Source: Lysobacterales bacterium CG_4_10_14_3_um_filter_64_11 (lineage in GTDB: Bacteria; Pseudomonadota; Gammaproteobacteria; Xanthomonadales; Xanthomonadaceae). Taken from it: DNA of 10,027 bases. Shown one piece after another: positions 1 to 5,992 of this stretch. How positions within the stretch are numbered: position 1 is the stretch's first letter; every line of letters starts with the position of its first letter. The stretch covers positions 1 to 10,027 of the forward strand of contig PFJA01000240.1 in assembly GCA_002782905.1 (NCBI GenBank), given 5' to 3'. The notes under the pieces were generated by a model, which was given only the letters and a program-made list of their open reading frames with translations, did no database searches and was not told the DNA's origin. The position numbers and the translations under genes were made by a program.

Positions 1-57
1 GAATTCGATGCGGCAGCGCGTCTGCCGCTGGATGAGCAGAGCGAGAACAACTCATGA
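1..57 (+). CDS. ccoQ: CcoQ, cbb3 oxidase small subunit (C-terminal end only)
   Basis: Partial gene, cut by the left edge of the window. The frame starting at base 1 reads EFDAAARLPLDEQSENNS and stops with TGA at 55-57. The tail of CcoQ/FixQ is typically a short acidic stretch of the type 'F..AA.LP..DE', which this matches, and CcoQ normally sits directly before CcoP. CcoQ is a single-helix, roughly 50-70 residue accessory subunit that stabilises the CcoP-CcoNO association in the inner membrane. The stop overlaps the ccoP start as ATGA (54-57), suggesting coupled translation. The call rests on the tail plus synteny; the membrane helix lies outside the window. Confidence 0.75.
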   Translation, partial: EFDAAARLPLDEQSENNS

Positions 58-974
58 GTAGCGCCTGGTCGTGGTACGTAATGATTCTGGTCGTCCTCAA
101 CATCGGTGGCTGCGCGCTGCTGCTGTGGTGGACCTCGCGCCGCCGCGGCATTGCCGGCGACGACGCGTCCGGCACCACCGGCCATGTCTGGGACGGCGAC
201 TTGCGTGAATACACCAAGCCGATGCCGCGTTGGTGGATCATCTGGTTCTATCTCACCATCGTGTTCGCCATCGCCTATCTGGCCTGGTACCCCGGCTTCG
301 GCAACTTTGCCGGCAGCAGTGGCTGGACTGCCGCCAAGGAGCACGACGCCGACGTCGCCGCAGCACAGGAAAAGCTGGCTCCGTTGTTTGCCCGTTTCGA
401 TGGCCAACCGATCGATGTCATCGCCGCCGATGCCGAAGGCGTGGCGCTGGGCAAATCGATCTTCGCCAACCATTGCGCCGCCTGCCACGGTTCGGATGCA
501 CGTGGTGCACGCGGCTTCCCGAATCTGGTCGACACCGATTGGCAATGGGGTGGCGACCCCGACACCATCCTGACTACCATCCTGTACGGACGCCAGGCAG
601 CGATGCCTCCGATGGCGGCGGCGTTGGGTGGCGATGAGGCAGTGACACAGGTGGCGGCGTATGTGCAAAGCCTGTCCGGCCAGAAGGCCGACCCGGGCTT
701 GGCCGCCGCTGGCAAGCCAAAGTTCGAGCTGCTGTGCGGCGCGTGCCACACGCCGGCCGGCACCGGTAATCCACTGCTCGGCGCCCCCAACCTCACGGAC
801 AACATCTGGCTGTACGGCAACGATTTCAACACGATCCGCGATGGCATCGTCAACGGCCACAACGGTCAGATGCCGGCGCACCTGCCGTTGCTCGGCGAAA
901 CCCGCGTGCGCCTGGCTGCCGCATGGGTGTACGCTCAGTCGCATCCAGCCATGCCATCATCCAAGACACCGTGA
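54..974 (+). CDS. ccoP: CcoP/FixP, diheme cytochrome c subunit III of cbb3 oxidase
   Basis: Membrane-anchored diheme c-type cytochrome that passes electrons from periplasmic cytochrome c or the bc1 complex to the CcoO-CcoN core of the high-affinity cbb3 terminal oxidase. The 306-residue product has an N-terminal helix (about residues 5-27), a linker with the family motif TTGHVWDGDLREY (41-53), and a second helix starting at PRWW (about 58-80), i.e. the two-helix form of CcoP. Two heme c sites follow: CAACH at 141-145 and CGACH at 228-232. Likely distal Met ligands are in AAMPPM (M184 or M187) and GQMPAHLP (M273). Length is normal for the family. The ATG at 54 overlaps the ccoQ stop by four bases; no strong Shine-Dalgarno is visible, consistent with coupling. 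Its own stop overlaps the next gene as GTGA. Confidence 0.97.
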   Translation: MSSAWSWYVMILVVLNIGGCALLLWWTSRRRGIAGDDASGTTGHVWDGDLREYTKPMPRWWIIWFYLTIVFAIAYLAWYPGFGNFAGSSGWTAAKEHDADVAAAQEKLAPLFARFDGQPIDVIAADAEGVALGKSIFANHCAACHGSDARGARGFPNLVDTDWQWGGDPDTILTTILYGRQAAMPPMAAALGGDEAVTQVAAYVQSLSGQKADPGLAAAGKPKFELLCGACHTPAGTGNPLLGAPNLTDNIWLYGNDFNTIRDGIVNGHNGQMPAHLPLLGETRVRLAAAWVYAQSHPAMPSSKTP

Positions 975-1267
975 CCACCCCCGAGCCGCGTTTCGATCAC
1001 CCTCCCCGGCCGCTGGCGCAGCGGCTCGGGGCCATTCTGTGGCCTTCCTTCTTTGCCGCCGGCATCGCCACCATGGTGTTTTTCGCTTTTGTCGATCCGC
1101 TGCTGCTGCGCGATTGGACATTTCCCGACATCGACCTGAGCCGCGAGGCGGGCTATACCATCGGCTTTTTCATGTTCTGGCTGGCCACCGCCAGTTCCAG
1201 TCTGTTTACCTGGATATTGCTGCGCCCGGCGAGCCGCTTCAACGCCCCGCCACCCCCCAAACGTTGA
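971..1267 (+). CDS. Small two-helix membrane protein in cco operon, unknown function
   Basis: I do not recognise a named family. From the GTG at 971 the product has 98 residues: a Pro-rich, probably cytoplasmic N-terminus (PEPRFDHPPRP), a hydrophobic helix at about 19-41 (ILWPSFFAAGIATMVFFAF), a short polar segment (LRDWTFPDIDLSREAG), a second helix at about 61-84 (YTIGFFMFWLATASSSLFTW) and a basic Pro-rich tail ending PPPPKR. The GTG start is preferred because it overlaps the ccoP stop as GTGA (971-974), the pattern used at other junctions here; the ATG at 923 would overlap ccoP by 52 bases. ccoG begins 10 bases downstream. Position and topology suggest a small accessory or assembly factor of the oxidase, but that is inference only. 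Confidence 0.8.
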   Translation: MTTPEPRFDHPPRPLAQRLGAILWPSFFAAGIATMVFFAFVDPLLLRDWTFPDIDLSREAGYTIGFFMFWLATASSSLFTWILLRPASRFNAPPPPKR

Positions 1268-1277
1268 GCGTTAGCCC

Positions 1278-2759
1278 GTGAACAAGACCATCCCGGCCAC
1301 CGTCATCGACGACGGCGCCATGTATCAATCCGAACGCAAGATTTACCCGCGCGATGTGCACGGTCGCTTTGCACGCCTGCGCAAGCTGGCGGTGTGGGTG
1401 TTGCTGGGCATTTTCTATCTCATTCCATGGCTGTCATGGGGTCAGCGGCAAGCCGTGCTGTTCGATTTGCCGGCACGCAAGTTCTACATCTTCGGCCTCA
1501 ACTTCTGGCCGCAGGATTTCTTTTTCCTCGCCCTGCTGCTGATCATGGCCGGGCTGTCGCTGTTCTTCTTCACCGCACTGGCCGGCCGGCTATGGTGCGG
1601 CTATGCCTGCCCGCAAACGGTATGGACTGAAGTGTTCCTCGACATGGAGCGCTGGACCGAAGGCGACCGTCACCGTCGCATGAAGCTCGATGCCGGCCCA
1701 TGGAACCGCGAGAAAATCCTGCGCAAAGGCGGCAAACACTTGTTGTGGTTGGCATTCGCCGTGTGGACCGGGTTCACCTTCGTCGGTTTCTTCAGCCCGA
1801 TCCGCGAACTTGGCCTGCGCCTGCTCAGCGTCGACCTCGGCGGCTGGGAGAGCTTCTGGATCGGGTTCTATTCGCTGGCGACCTGGGGCAATGCCGGCTT
1901 TCTGCGCGAGCAGGTGTGCAAGTACATGTGTCCCTATGCGCGCTTCCAGAGCGCCATGTTCGACCGCAACACCCTGATCATCGCCTACGATGAGCGGCGC
2001 GGGGAACCGCGCGGGGCACGCAAGCGCGGGGCGCGAGAAGCCGCGACCCGGGACCCGGGAACAGCAACAACGCAAGGCGATGCACGAGAAGCCGGGACCA
2101 CGGGGCCCGGGACCCGGGTCGCGGCTCTTGGCGACTGCATCGACTGCACGATCTGCGTGCAGGTGTGCCCCACCGGCATCGATATCCGCAACGGCCTGCA
2201 ATACGAATGCATCGCCTGCGGCGCCTGCATCGATGCCTGCGATGCGGTGATGGACAAGATGGAATATCCGCGCGGGTTGATCCGCTACACCACGCAAAAT
2301 GCGCTGGACGGCAAGCGCAGCCAGGTGGTGCGCCCCCGCGTGATCGTTTACGGCCTGTTGCTCACCGCCATCTTTGCCGGTTGGTTCTGGGGTGTGGGCC
2401 ATCGCAGTGCGCTGATCGTCGATGTGTTGCGTGATCGCAATGCGTTGTACCGCGTTGCCGCCGACGGTTCGATTGAAAATGCCTACACCCTCAAGCTGAT
2501 CAACAAGACGCCGCTGGCGCAGCGTTACCGCGTGGCAGTGGTGGATGAGCACGACAACGCCATCGACGGGCTCGCCATCGTCGGCGGTGACAACGAAATC
2601 GACGTTGCTGGCGAGCAAGTGCTGAGCCTCTCGCTGACGCTGGCGGCGCGTCCAGACATCGCCCATGGTCGCCGCAATGTGCGTTTTGTCATTTCCGATA
2701 GCCGCGATCCGGATCTGCGGGTTCAGCAAGACAGCCGGTTCTTTGGACCACTGCCGTGA
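1278..2759 (+). CDS. ccoG: CcoG/FixG/RdxA, cbb3 oxidase assembly polyferredoxin (with in-frame insertion)
   Basis: Membrane-bound iron-sulfur protein of cbb3 biogenesis. Work on CcoG in other proteobacteria links it to cytoplasmic Cu(II)-to-Cu(I) reduction in the copper supply for CcoN. The 493-residue product has the N-terminal signature KIYPRDVHGRFARLR (21-35), helices at about 36-55 and 80-103, WCGYACPQTVW (106-116), a helix at about 153-172, CKYMCP (214-219), and two [4Fe-4S] motifs: C287-x2-C290-x2-C293-x3-C297-P, and C311-x2-C314-x2-C317-x3-C321. A helix at about 353-373 precedes a beta-rich periplasmic C-terminal domain. The start is GTG at 1278; an ATG at 1320 (M15) is a possible alternative, and neither has a good ribosome binding site. 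Odd: between RGEPRGARKRG and LGDCIDC, where the family normally has a short link, there are about 30 extra low-complexity residues (about 251-283) encoded by repeats. The frame is kept, so the protein is probably functional. Confidence 0.96.
   Translation: MNKTIPATVIDDGAMYQSERKIYPRDVHGRFARLRKLAVWVLLGIFYLIPWLSWGQRQAVLFDLPARKFYIFGLNFWPQDFFFLALLLIMAGLSLFFFTALAGRLWCGYACPQTVWTEVFLDMERWTEGDRHRRMKLDAGPWNREKILRKGGKHLLWLAFAVWTGFTFVGFFSPIRELGLRLLSVDLGGWESFWIGFYSLATWGNAGFLREQVCKYMCPYARFQSAMFDRNTLIIAYDERRGEPRGARKRGAREAATRDPGTATTQGDAREAGTTGPGTRVAALGDCIDCTICVQVCPTGIDIRNGLQYECIACGACIDACDAVMDKMEYPRGLIRYTTQNALDGKRSQVVRPRVIVYGLLLTAIFAGWFWGVGHRSALIVDVLRDRNALYRVAADGSIENAYTLKLINKTPLAQRYRVAVVDEHDNAIDGLAIVGGDNEIDVAGEQVLSLSLTLAARPDIAHGRRNVRFVISDSRDPDLRVQQDSRFFGPLP
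2028..2126 (+). repeat. Low-complexity repeat insertion inside ccoG
   Basis: A stretch of about 100 bases inside ccoG that does not look like the surrounding coding sequence. It contains an exact 13-base direct repeat CCCGGGACCCGGG at 2047-2059 and 2106-2118, and an exact 14-base inverted repeat at 2039-2052 (AGCCGCGACCCGGG) and 2113-2126 (CCCGGGTCGCGGCT). It also has two copies of GAGAAGCCGSGACC at 2035-2048 and 2086-2099. It encodes Gly/Ala/Arg/Thr-rich filler such as TRDPGTATTQGDAR. The inverted ends suggest a small palindromic mobile repeat or repeat expansion inserted in frame in the loop before the ferredoxin domain. The exact borders are uncertain. Confidence 0.65.
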
Positions 2760-3268
2760 CCGACGTGCATGAGCAAAAGCGGCCGTGGCAGCGCGAGCCG
2801 ATGGTGTGGCTGATGATGGCGTTGCCTGCTGCGGCCGTCGTCGCCGGGCTGACCACGGTGGCGATCGCGGTGCGCGCCAGCGGCGACGATGCGGTTCCCG
2901 AGTCGGTGCGCCGCACGGCGCAAATTCAGGTCGCCGACCTCGCTGCCGATCAGCAAGCGGCACGGCGCAAGCTGCGCGCGCAGTTGCAGCTAACGCGCAG
3001 CACCGGCGCGGTGCAGGTGGCGATGCTCGGCAGCGCGCTGGCCGATGATCGCCTCGATCTGCGCTTCATCCACACCACCGACGGCGCTCAAGACATGCGA
3101 ACGACGCTGGTGCGCTCTGGCGATGTCTGGCTGGGGCGCAGCAATGCAGCAATGGATCGACCCTGGTCGTTGAGCTTGAGCGGCGAAACCGACGCATGGC
3201 GATTGCAGGGCAGCTTGCCGGTCGGGCAAGACAGCGTGCTGCTGGAGCCCGCACTGGCTGGCGAGTGA
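2756..3268 (+). CDS. fixH: FixH/CcoH family cbb3 oxidase assembly protein
   Basis: Single-pass membrane protein required for stable assembly of the cbb3 complex; CcoH in other species associates with the CcoN/CcoP subcomplexes. The 170-residue product starts with a short cytoplasmic segment with the family-like KRPWQREPMVWLMMALPA (8-25), one helix at about 16-39, then a periplasmic domain. The distal half (LDLRFIHTTDG, RPWSLSLSGETDAWRLQGSLP-type) fits the FixH fold, with its 'PW.L.L...D.WRL.G.LP' ending. The GTG at 2756 overlaps the ccoG stop as GTGA (2756-2759). Odd: the 'DDYYK.G' segment usual just after the helix is absent; the protein has SGDDAVPESVRRTAQ there. The TGA stop (3266-3268) is itself part of a GTGA that probably once started ccoI. 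Confidence 0.85.
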   Translation: MTDVHEQKRPWQREPMVWLMMALPAAAVVAGLTTVAIAVRASGDDAVPESVRRTAQIQVADLAADQQAARRKLRAQLQLTRSTGAVQVAMLGSALADDRLDLRFIHTTDGAQDMRTTLVRSGDVWLGRSNAAMDRPWSLSLSGETDAWRLQGSLPVGQDSVLLEPALAGE

Positions 3269-3273
3269 GCGTG

Positions 3274-3298
3274 AACGTGCGTGAACCGACTGCCGCAA
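3274..3298 (+). repeat. Left copy of 25-base direct repeat flanking the fixH-ccoI insertion
   Basis: Matches 3575-3599 at 21 of 25 positions, and all four differences are transitions. In the frame of the GTG at 3265 it encodes NVREPTAA. Within those eight codons the three differences from the right copy are synonymous third-position changes (AAC/AAT, GAA/GAG, GCC/GCT). The spacing between copies is 301 bases, which is not a multiple of three, so the two copies are read in different frames relative to each other. Confidence 0.8.
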
Positions 3299-3323
3299 GG
3301 AAAATCCGGGACTCGCGAAGATT

Positions 3324-3350
3324 GATGGGTTTCGCTGCGCTCTACCCATC
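3324..3350. repeat. Dispersed GATGGGT...ACCCATC palindromic repeat
   Basis: Arms GATGGGT and ACCCATC surround a 13-base loop containing TTCGCTGCGCTCT. This type of sequence (GGGTTTCGCTGCGCTCTACC, followed by CATCCTACG) recurs in intergenic regions of many proteobacteria. A degenerate second copy, TTATCGCCGCGCTCTATCC followed by ATC, lies at 3437-3458 in the same orientation. Recognition as a dispersed family is from memory, not from a search. Confidence 0.6.
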
Positions 3351-3380
3351 CTACGGACTCACGAAAAGCGTAAAGCTCTC

Positions 3381-3515
3381 GGATCCGCCAAGGACGCAAG
3401 CGACGCAAACAGCCGCATTGGGTGGGCGACTGTGTGTTATCGCCGCGCTCTATCCATCGCTCGCCTGGCTCGGCTTCGTGCTTCCCTTTGCGCACATGGC
3501 GTCCTTTGCGGACCC
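3381..3515. repeat. Imperfect 29-base inverted repeat (3381-3409 / 3487-3515)
   Basis: The left arm begins GGATCCGCCAAGGACGC and the right arm is the reverse complement of GGGTCCGCAAAGGACGC followed by CATGTGCGCAAA. Of 29 positions, 22 match, with the mismatches concentrated in the inner third. The arms are 77 bases apart and enclose the degenerate second copy of the GGGTTTCGCTGCGC-type repeat. This looks like the ends of a small non-autonomous element carrying or hit by another repeat; without other copies this stays an inference. Confidence 0.5.
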
Positions 3516-3574
3516 CTGCTTTTCCCATCGTCAGGGCCCACGAACAGCACGCGCAACGAAAAGCCGGGACTGCA

Positions 3575-3599
3575 AATGTGCGTGAGCCGACTGCTGCAG
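3575..3599 (+). repeat. Right copy of 25-base direct repeat, at the 5' end of ccoI
   Basis: Partner of 3274-3298 (21 of 25 identical). In the ccoI frame it encodes NVREPTAA and leads into DPVSTAATCCYHCG, so the sequence looks like the original extreme N-terminus of ccoI. It contains an in-frame GTG at 3578 that could serve as an alternative ccoI start. Confidence 0.8.
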
Positions 3600-3604
3600 A
3601 TCCC

Positions 3605-5992
3605 GTGAGCACCGCTGCAACCTGCTGCTACCACTGCGGTGAAGCACTGCCGCCGGCATTCCTGTGCGTTACCCTGGACGGCGCCGAGCGTGCCATGTGT
3701 TGCAGCGGCTGCGCCGGTGCCGCCGCGTGGATTCGCGACGCCGGGCTCGATGATTACTACCGTTTGCGGCAGCGCGACGGCAGCCGCGTTGCCGCCGAGA
3801 CCGCCGACTTTTCGGCGTGGGACCGCGACGACATCCAGGCACAACACACCCGCGACATCGGTGCTGGCCGCGAGGTCACCGTGCTCGTTGAGGGCATGCA
3901 TTGCGCCGCCTGCGCCTGGTTGATCGACCGCGCACTGCACCGCGAACCGGGCGTTTTGGAGGTACAGGCCAATGCCGTCACCGGACGCGTCATCGTGTGC
4001 TGGGATACCGCGAAGACGCGCTTGAGCGTGGTTCTGACGCGGCTGTCGGCACTGGGCTATACCCCACACCTCGCCCCCGATGAAGCCTTGGAGCGCGCCC
4101 GCCGGCACGAACGCAACACGCTGCTGATCCGGCTTGGTGTGGCCGGGCTGGGCACACTGCAGGCGATGATGTTCGCCGAAGCGCTGTACCTGGATTTCGA
4201 CAACCAGATGCCGGTCGCAACCCGCGATTTTTTTCGCTGGATCACGTTTGCCGTGTCGACACCGGTGGTGTTCTATTCGGGCTGGCCGTTTCTTGCCGGC
4301 ATGGCACGCGAATGGCGCCAGCACCGTTTCGGCATGGACACTCTGGTGGCAACCTCGGTGCTGCTCGCGTACTTCGCCAGTTTGATCGAAACCGTGCGCG
4401 GCGGCCCGCATGTGTGGTTCGATGCCGCGGTGATGTTCGTGCTGCTGCTGTTGAGCGCGCGCGTGATCGAGCGCTTGGCGCGACAGCGCGCCAATGCCGG
4501 CGTCGATGCGCTGGCACGGGCGCGGCCAGCGCTGGCCTGGCGTGTGGCAGCGCATGGCGAACGTGAACAGGTGCCGCTGGCCAGCCTGCAAGTGGGCGAC
4601 ACCATTATCGTCGCTGCCGGCGAAGCGCTGGCTGCCGACGGCGAGTTGCTGGACGCGCCAGCGCAGTTTGACGAGTCGCTGCTGAGCGGTGAACCGCTGC
4701 CGCGACTGCATGCGTCAGGCGATACCGTGTTTGCCGGCAGCGTGTGCCGTGGCGCACCGGCGAAGGTTCGCGTGCAGCGCACCGGACAGGACACCCGCCT
4801 GTCGCATCTGGTTCGGCTGGTCGAACAGGCGCAGGCGCAGCGGCCGCGGCTGGCGCGCCTCGCCGACGCCGTTGCCGGCCGCTTTGTCATCGCATTGTTC
4901 GGTGCCGCCGCGATCACCGCGCTGGTGTGGTGGTGGCTCGCGCCGGAGCGCGCGTTCGAGGTCACGCTGGCGGTGCTGGTGGTGAGCTGCCCGTGCGCAT
5001 TGTCATTGGCGATTCCCGCTGCACTGTCGGCAGCACAAGGCGCGCTGGCGCGGCTTGGCGTGCTCAGCGTCAACGCTGACGCGCTGGAAACGCTGGCACG
5101 GGCCGATACCGTGGTGTTCGACAAGACCGGTACCCTGACCTGTGGGCAGCCCGCCATCGACGCCGTGCAGTGCTTTGCCGCAATCGACCAGCACACTGCG
5201 CTGGCGATTGCCGGTGCGCTGGAACGGGATGCCGGGCATCCGCTGGCACAGGCATTTCGCAACGCCTCGCCAGGGTCGGCGCAACAGGTACAGGTGCACG
5301 CTGGCGCGGGCGTCAGCGGCTGCGTGGATGATGTGACGTATCGCCTGGGGCGTGCCGACTTCAGCCATGGTGGCAGCGACGATGGCGCGATCTGGCTGGC
5401 ACGCGATCAGCAGCCATTGGCACGTTTTACCGTGCGCGATACCACCCGCCCTGATGCCGTACAAGCCATCGCGCGGTTGCAACAACTGCGCCTGCGCTGC
5501 GAATTACTCAGCGGCGATGCCGAACCGGCGGTCAGCGCGCTGGCGATGGCACTGCGCATCACCCATGCGCGCGCGCGGCAAAGCCCGGAACACAAGCTGG
5601 CCCATCTGCGCGCGTTGCAAGCGCAAGGCCATGTAGTGGCAATGGTCGGCGACGGCATCAATGACGCACCGGTGCTGGCCGGTGCCGACGTGTCGTTGGC
5701 AATGGGCGGCGGTGCGGCACTGGCGCAGCGCAGTGCCGACCTGATTCTCACCGGCGACTCGCTGCGCCGCGTCCCGGAAGCCATCGTGCTGGCGCGGCGC
5801 ACGCGCCGCATCGTGCGCCAGAACCTGGCCTGGGCACTGGGCTACAATGCGCTCGCGCTGCCGCTGGCGGCGCTGGGCTGGGTCACGCCGTGGCTGGCTG
5901 CGCTGGGCATGGCCGCCTCGTCGCTGCTGGTCACACTCAACGCCCTGCGCCTGACCTCGGCACCATTGCCCTGCACAACGGAGTCGCAATGA
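3605..5992 (+). CDS. ccoI: CcoI/FixI, P1B-type copper-translocating ATPase for cbb3 oxidase
   Basis: Inner-membrane ATPase of the CtpA/CopA2/FixI type, which exports Cu(I) toward the periplasm for loading the CuB centre of CcoN rather than for copper tolerance. The 795-residue product starts with the FixI-type cysteine-rich segment CCYHCG (7-12) and CCSGC (32-36), followed by an HMA domain with GMHCAACAW (Cu-binding C100 and C103). Then come paired helices, the actuator motif SGE (361-363), the ion-path motif SCPCAL (461-466), phosphorylation site FDKTGT (D506), GHP (544-546), and GDGINDAP (682-689). The last helices carry YN (748-749) and MAASS (769-773). All core residues are present, but the actuator reads SGE rather than TGE. 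The GTG at 3605 was chosen because the family N-terminus begins here; an in-frame GTG at 3578 adds nine residues (VREPTAADP). No good ribosome binding site is seen for either. Upstream lies the repeat cluster; downstream ccoS overlaps by ATGA. Confidence 0.95.
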   Translation: MSTAATCCYHCGEALPPAFLCVTLDGAERAMCCSGCAGAAAWIRDAGLDDYYRLRQRDGSRVAAETADFSAWDRDDIQAQHTRDIGAGREVTVLVEGMHCAACAWLIDRALHREPGVLEVQANAVTGRVIVCWDTAKTRLSVVLTRLSALGYTPHLAPDEALERARRHERNTLLIRLGVAGLGTLQAMMFAEALYLDFDNQMPVATRDFFRWITFAVSTPVVFYSGWPFLAGMAREWRQHRFGMDTLVATSVLLAYFASLIETVRGGPHVWFDAAVMFVLLLLSARVIERLARQRANAGVDALARARPALAWRVAAHGEREQVPLASLQVGDTIIVAAGEALAADGELLDAPAQFDESLLSGEPLPRLHASGDTVFAGSVCRGAPAKVRVQRTGQDTRLSHLVRLVEQAQAQRPRLARLADAVAGRFVIALFGAAAITALVWWWLAPERAFEVTLAVLVVSCPCALSLAIPAALSAAQGALARLGVLSVNADALETLARADTVVFDKTGTLTCGQPAIDAVQCFAAIDQHTALAIAGALERDAGHPLAQAFRNASPGSAQQVQVHAGAGVSGCVDDVTYRLGRADFSHGGSDDGAIWLARDQQPLARFTVRDTTRPDAVQAIARLQQLRLRCELLSGDAEPAVSALAMALRITHARARQSPEHKLAHLRALQAQGHVVAMVGDGINDAPVLAGADVSLAMGGGAALAQRSADLILTGDSLRRVPEAIVLARRTRRIVRQNLAWALGYNALALPLAALGWVTPWLAALGMAASSLLVTLNALRLTSAPLPCTTESQ

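Larger units (their letters stand above)
3265..3585 (+). other. Short ORF fused to displaced ccoI start; possible coupled leader
   Basis: A GTG at 3265-3267 overlaps the fixH stop as GTGA, the same architecture as other junctions in this operon. The frame opens VSVNVREPTAARK, runs through the dispersed repeats and stops at 3583-3585, just before ccoI. The first codons match the sequence immediately upstream of the conserved ccoI N-terminus (NVREPTAADPVST). The body, with phrases such as FAALYPSY and IAALYPSL, is the translation of known-style intergenic repeats and is unlikely to be a functional protein. It may matter as a leader that carries ribosomes from fixH toward ccoI: its stop lies 19 bases before the GTG at 3605 and 8 bases inside the alternative GTG at 3578. 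Confidence 0.3.
3269..3604. repeat. Composite intergenic repeat cluster between fixH and ccoI
   Basis: The only long gap inside an otherwise overlapping operon. It holds: (a) the 25-base direct repeats at its ends; (b) GAAAATCCGGGACT at 3300-3313 and GAAAAGCCGGGACT at 3558-3571 (13 of 14 identical); (c) a palindrome with arms GATGGGT (3324-3330) and ACCCATC (3344-3350), part of a sequence type dispersed in many proteobacterial genomes; (d) a decayed direct copy of its right half at 3437-3458; (e) an imperfect 29-base inverted repeat, 3381-3409 versus 3487-3515 (22 of 29 pairing). No transposase is encoded. It looks like nested non-autonomous repeats rather than a gene. I see no clear FNR box or convincing promoter here. 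Confidence 0.75.

Noticed and set aside
923..970. ATG at 923 as start of the small membrane protein
   Set aside because: It would overlap ccoP by 52 bases. The GTG at 971 gives the GTGA overlap pattern of the operon and keeps both helices.
1590..2963. 457-codon open frame antisense to ccoG and fixH
   Set aside because: Shadow of two well-supported genes; it crosses the ccoG-fixH boundary and shows no recognisable motif.
3265..3585. Leader ORF as a functional small protein
   Set aside because: Most of it is repeat-encoded sequence of the kind that produces spurious predicted proteins. It is kept only as a possible translational leader.
3422..3604. Upstream ATG at 3422 as the ccoI start, adding 61 residues
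   Set aside because: The extra residues translate dispersed repeats and do not resemble any FixI/CcoI N-terminus. The family start fits at 3605, or at most 3578.
3437..4711. 424-codon open frame antisense to ccoI
   Set aside because: Shadow of the ccoI sequence, low-complexity translation, no motifs.
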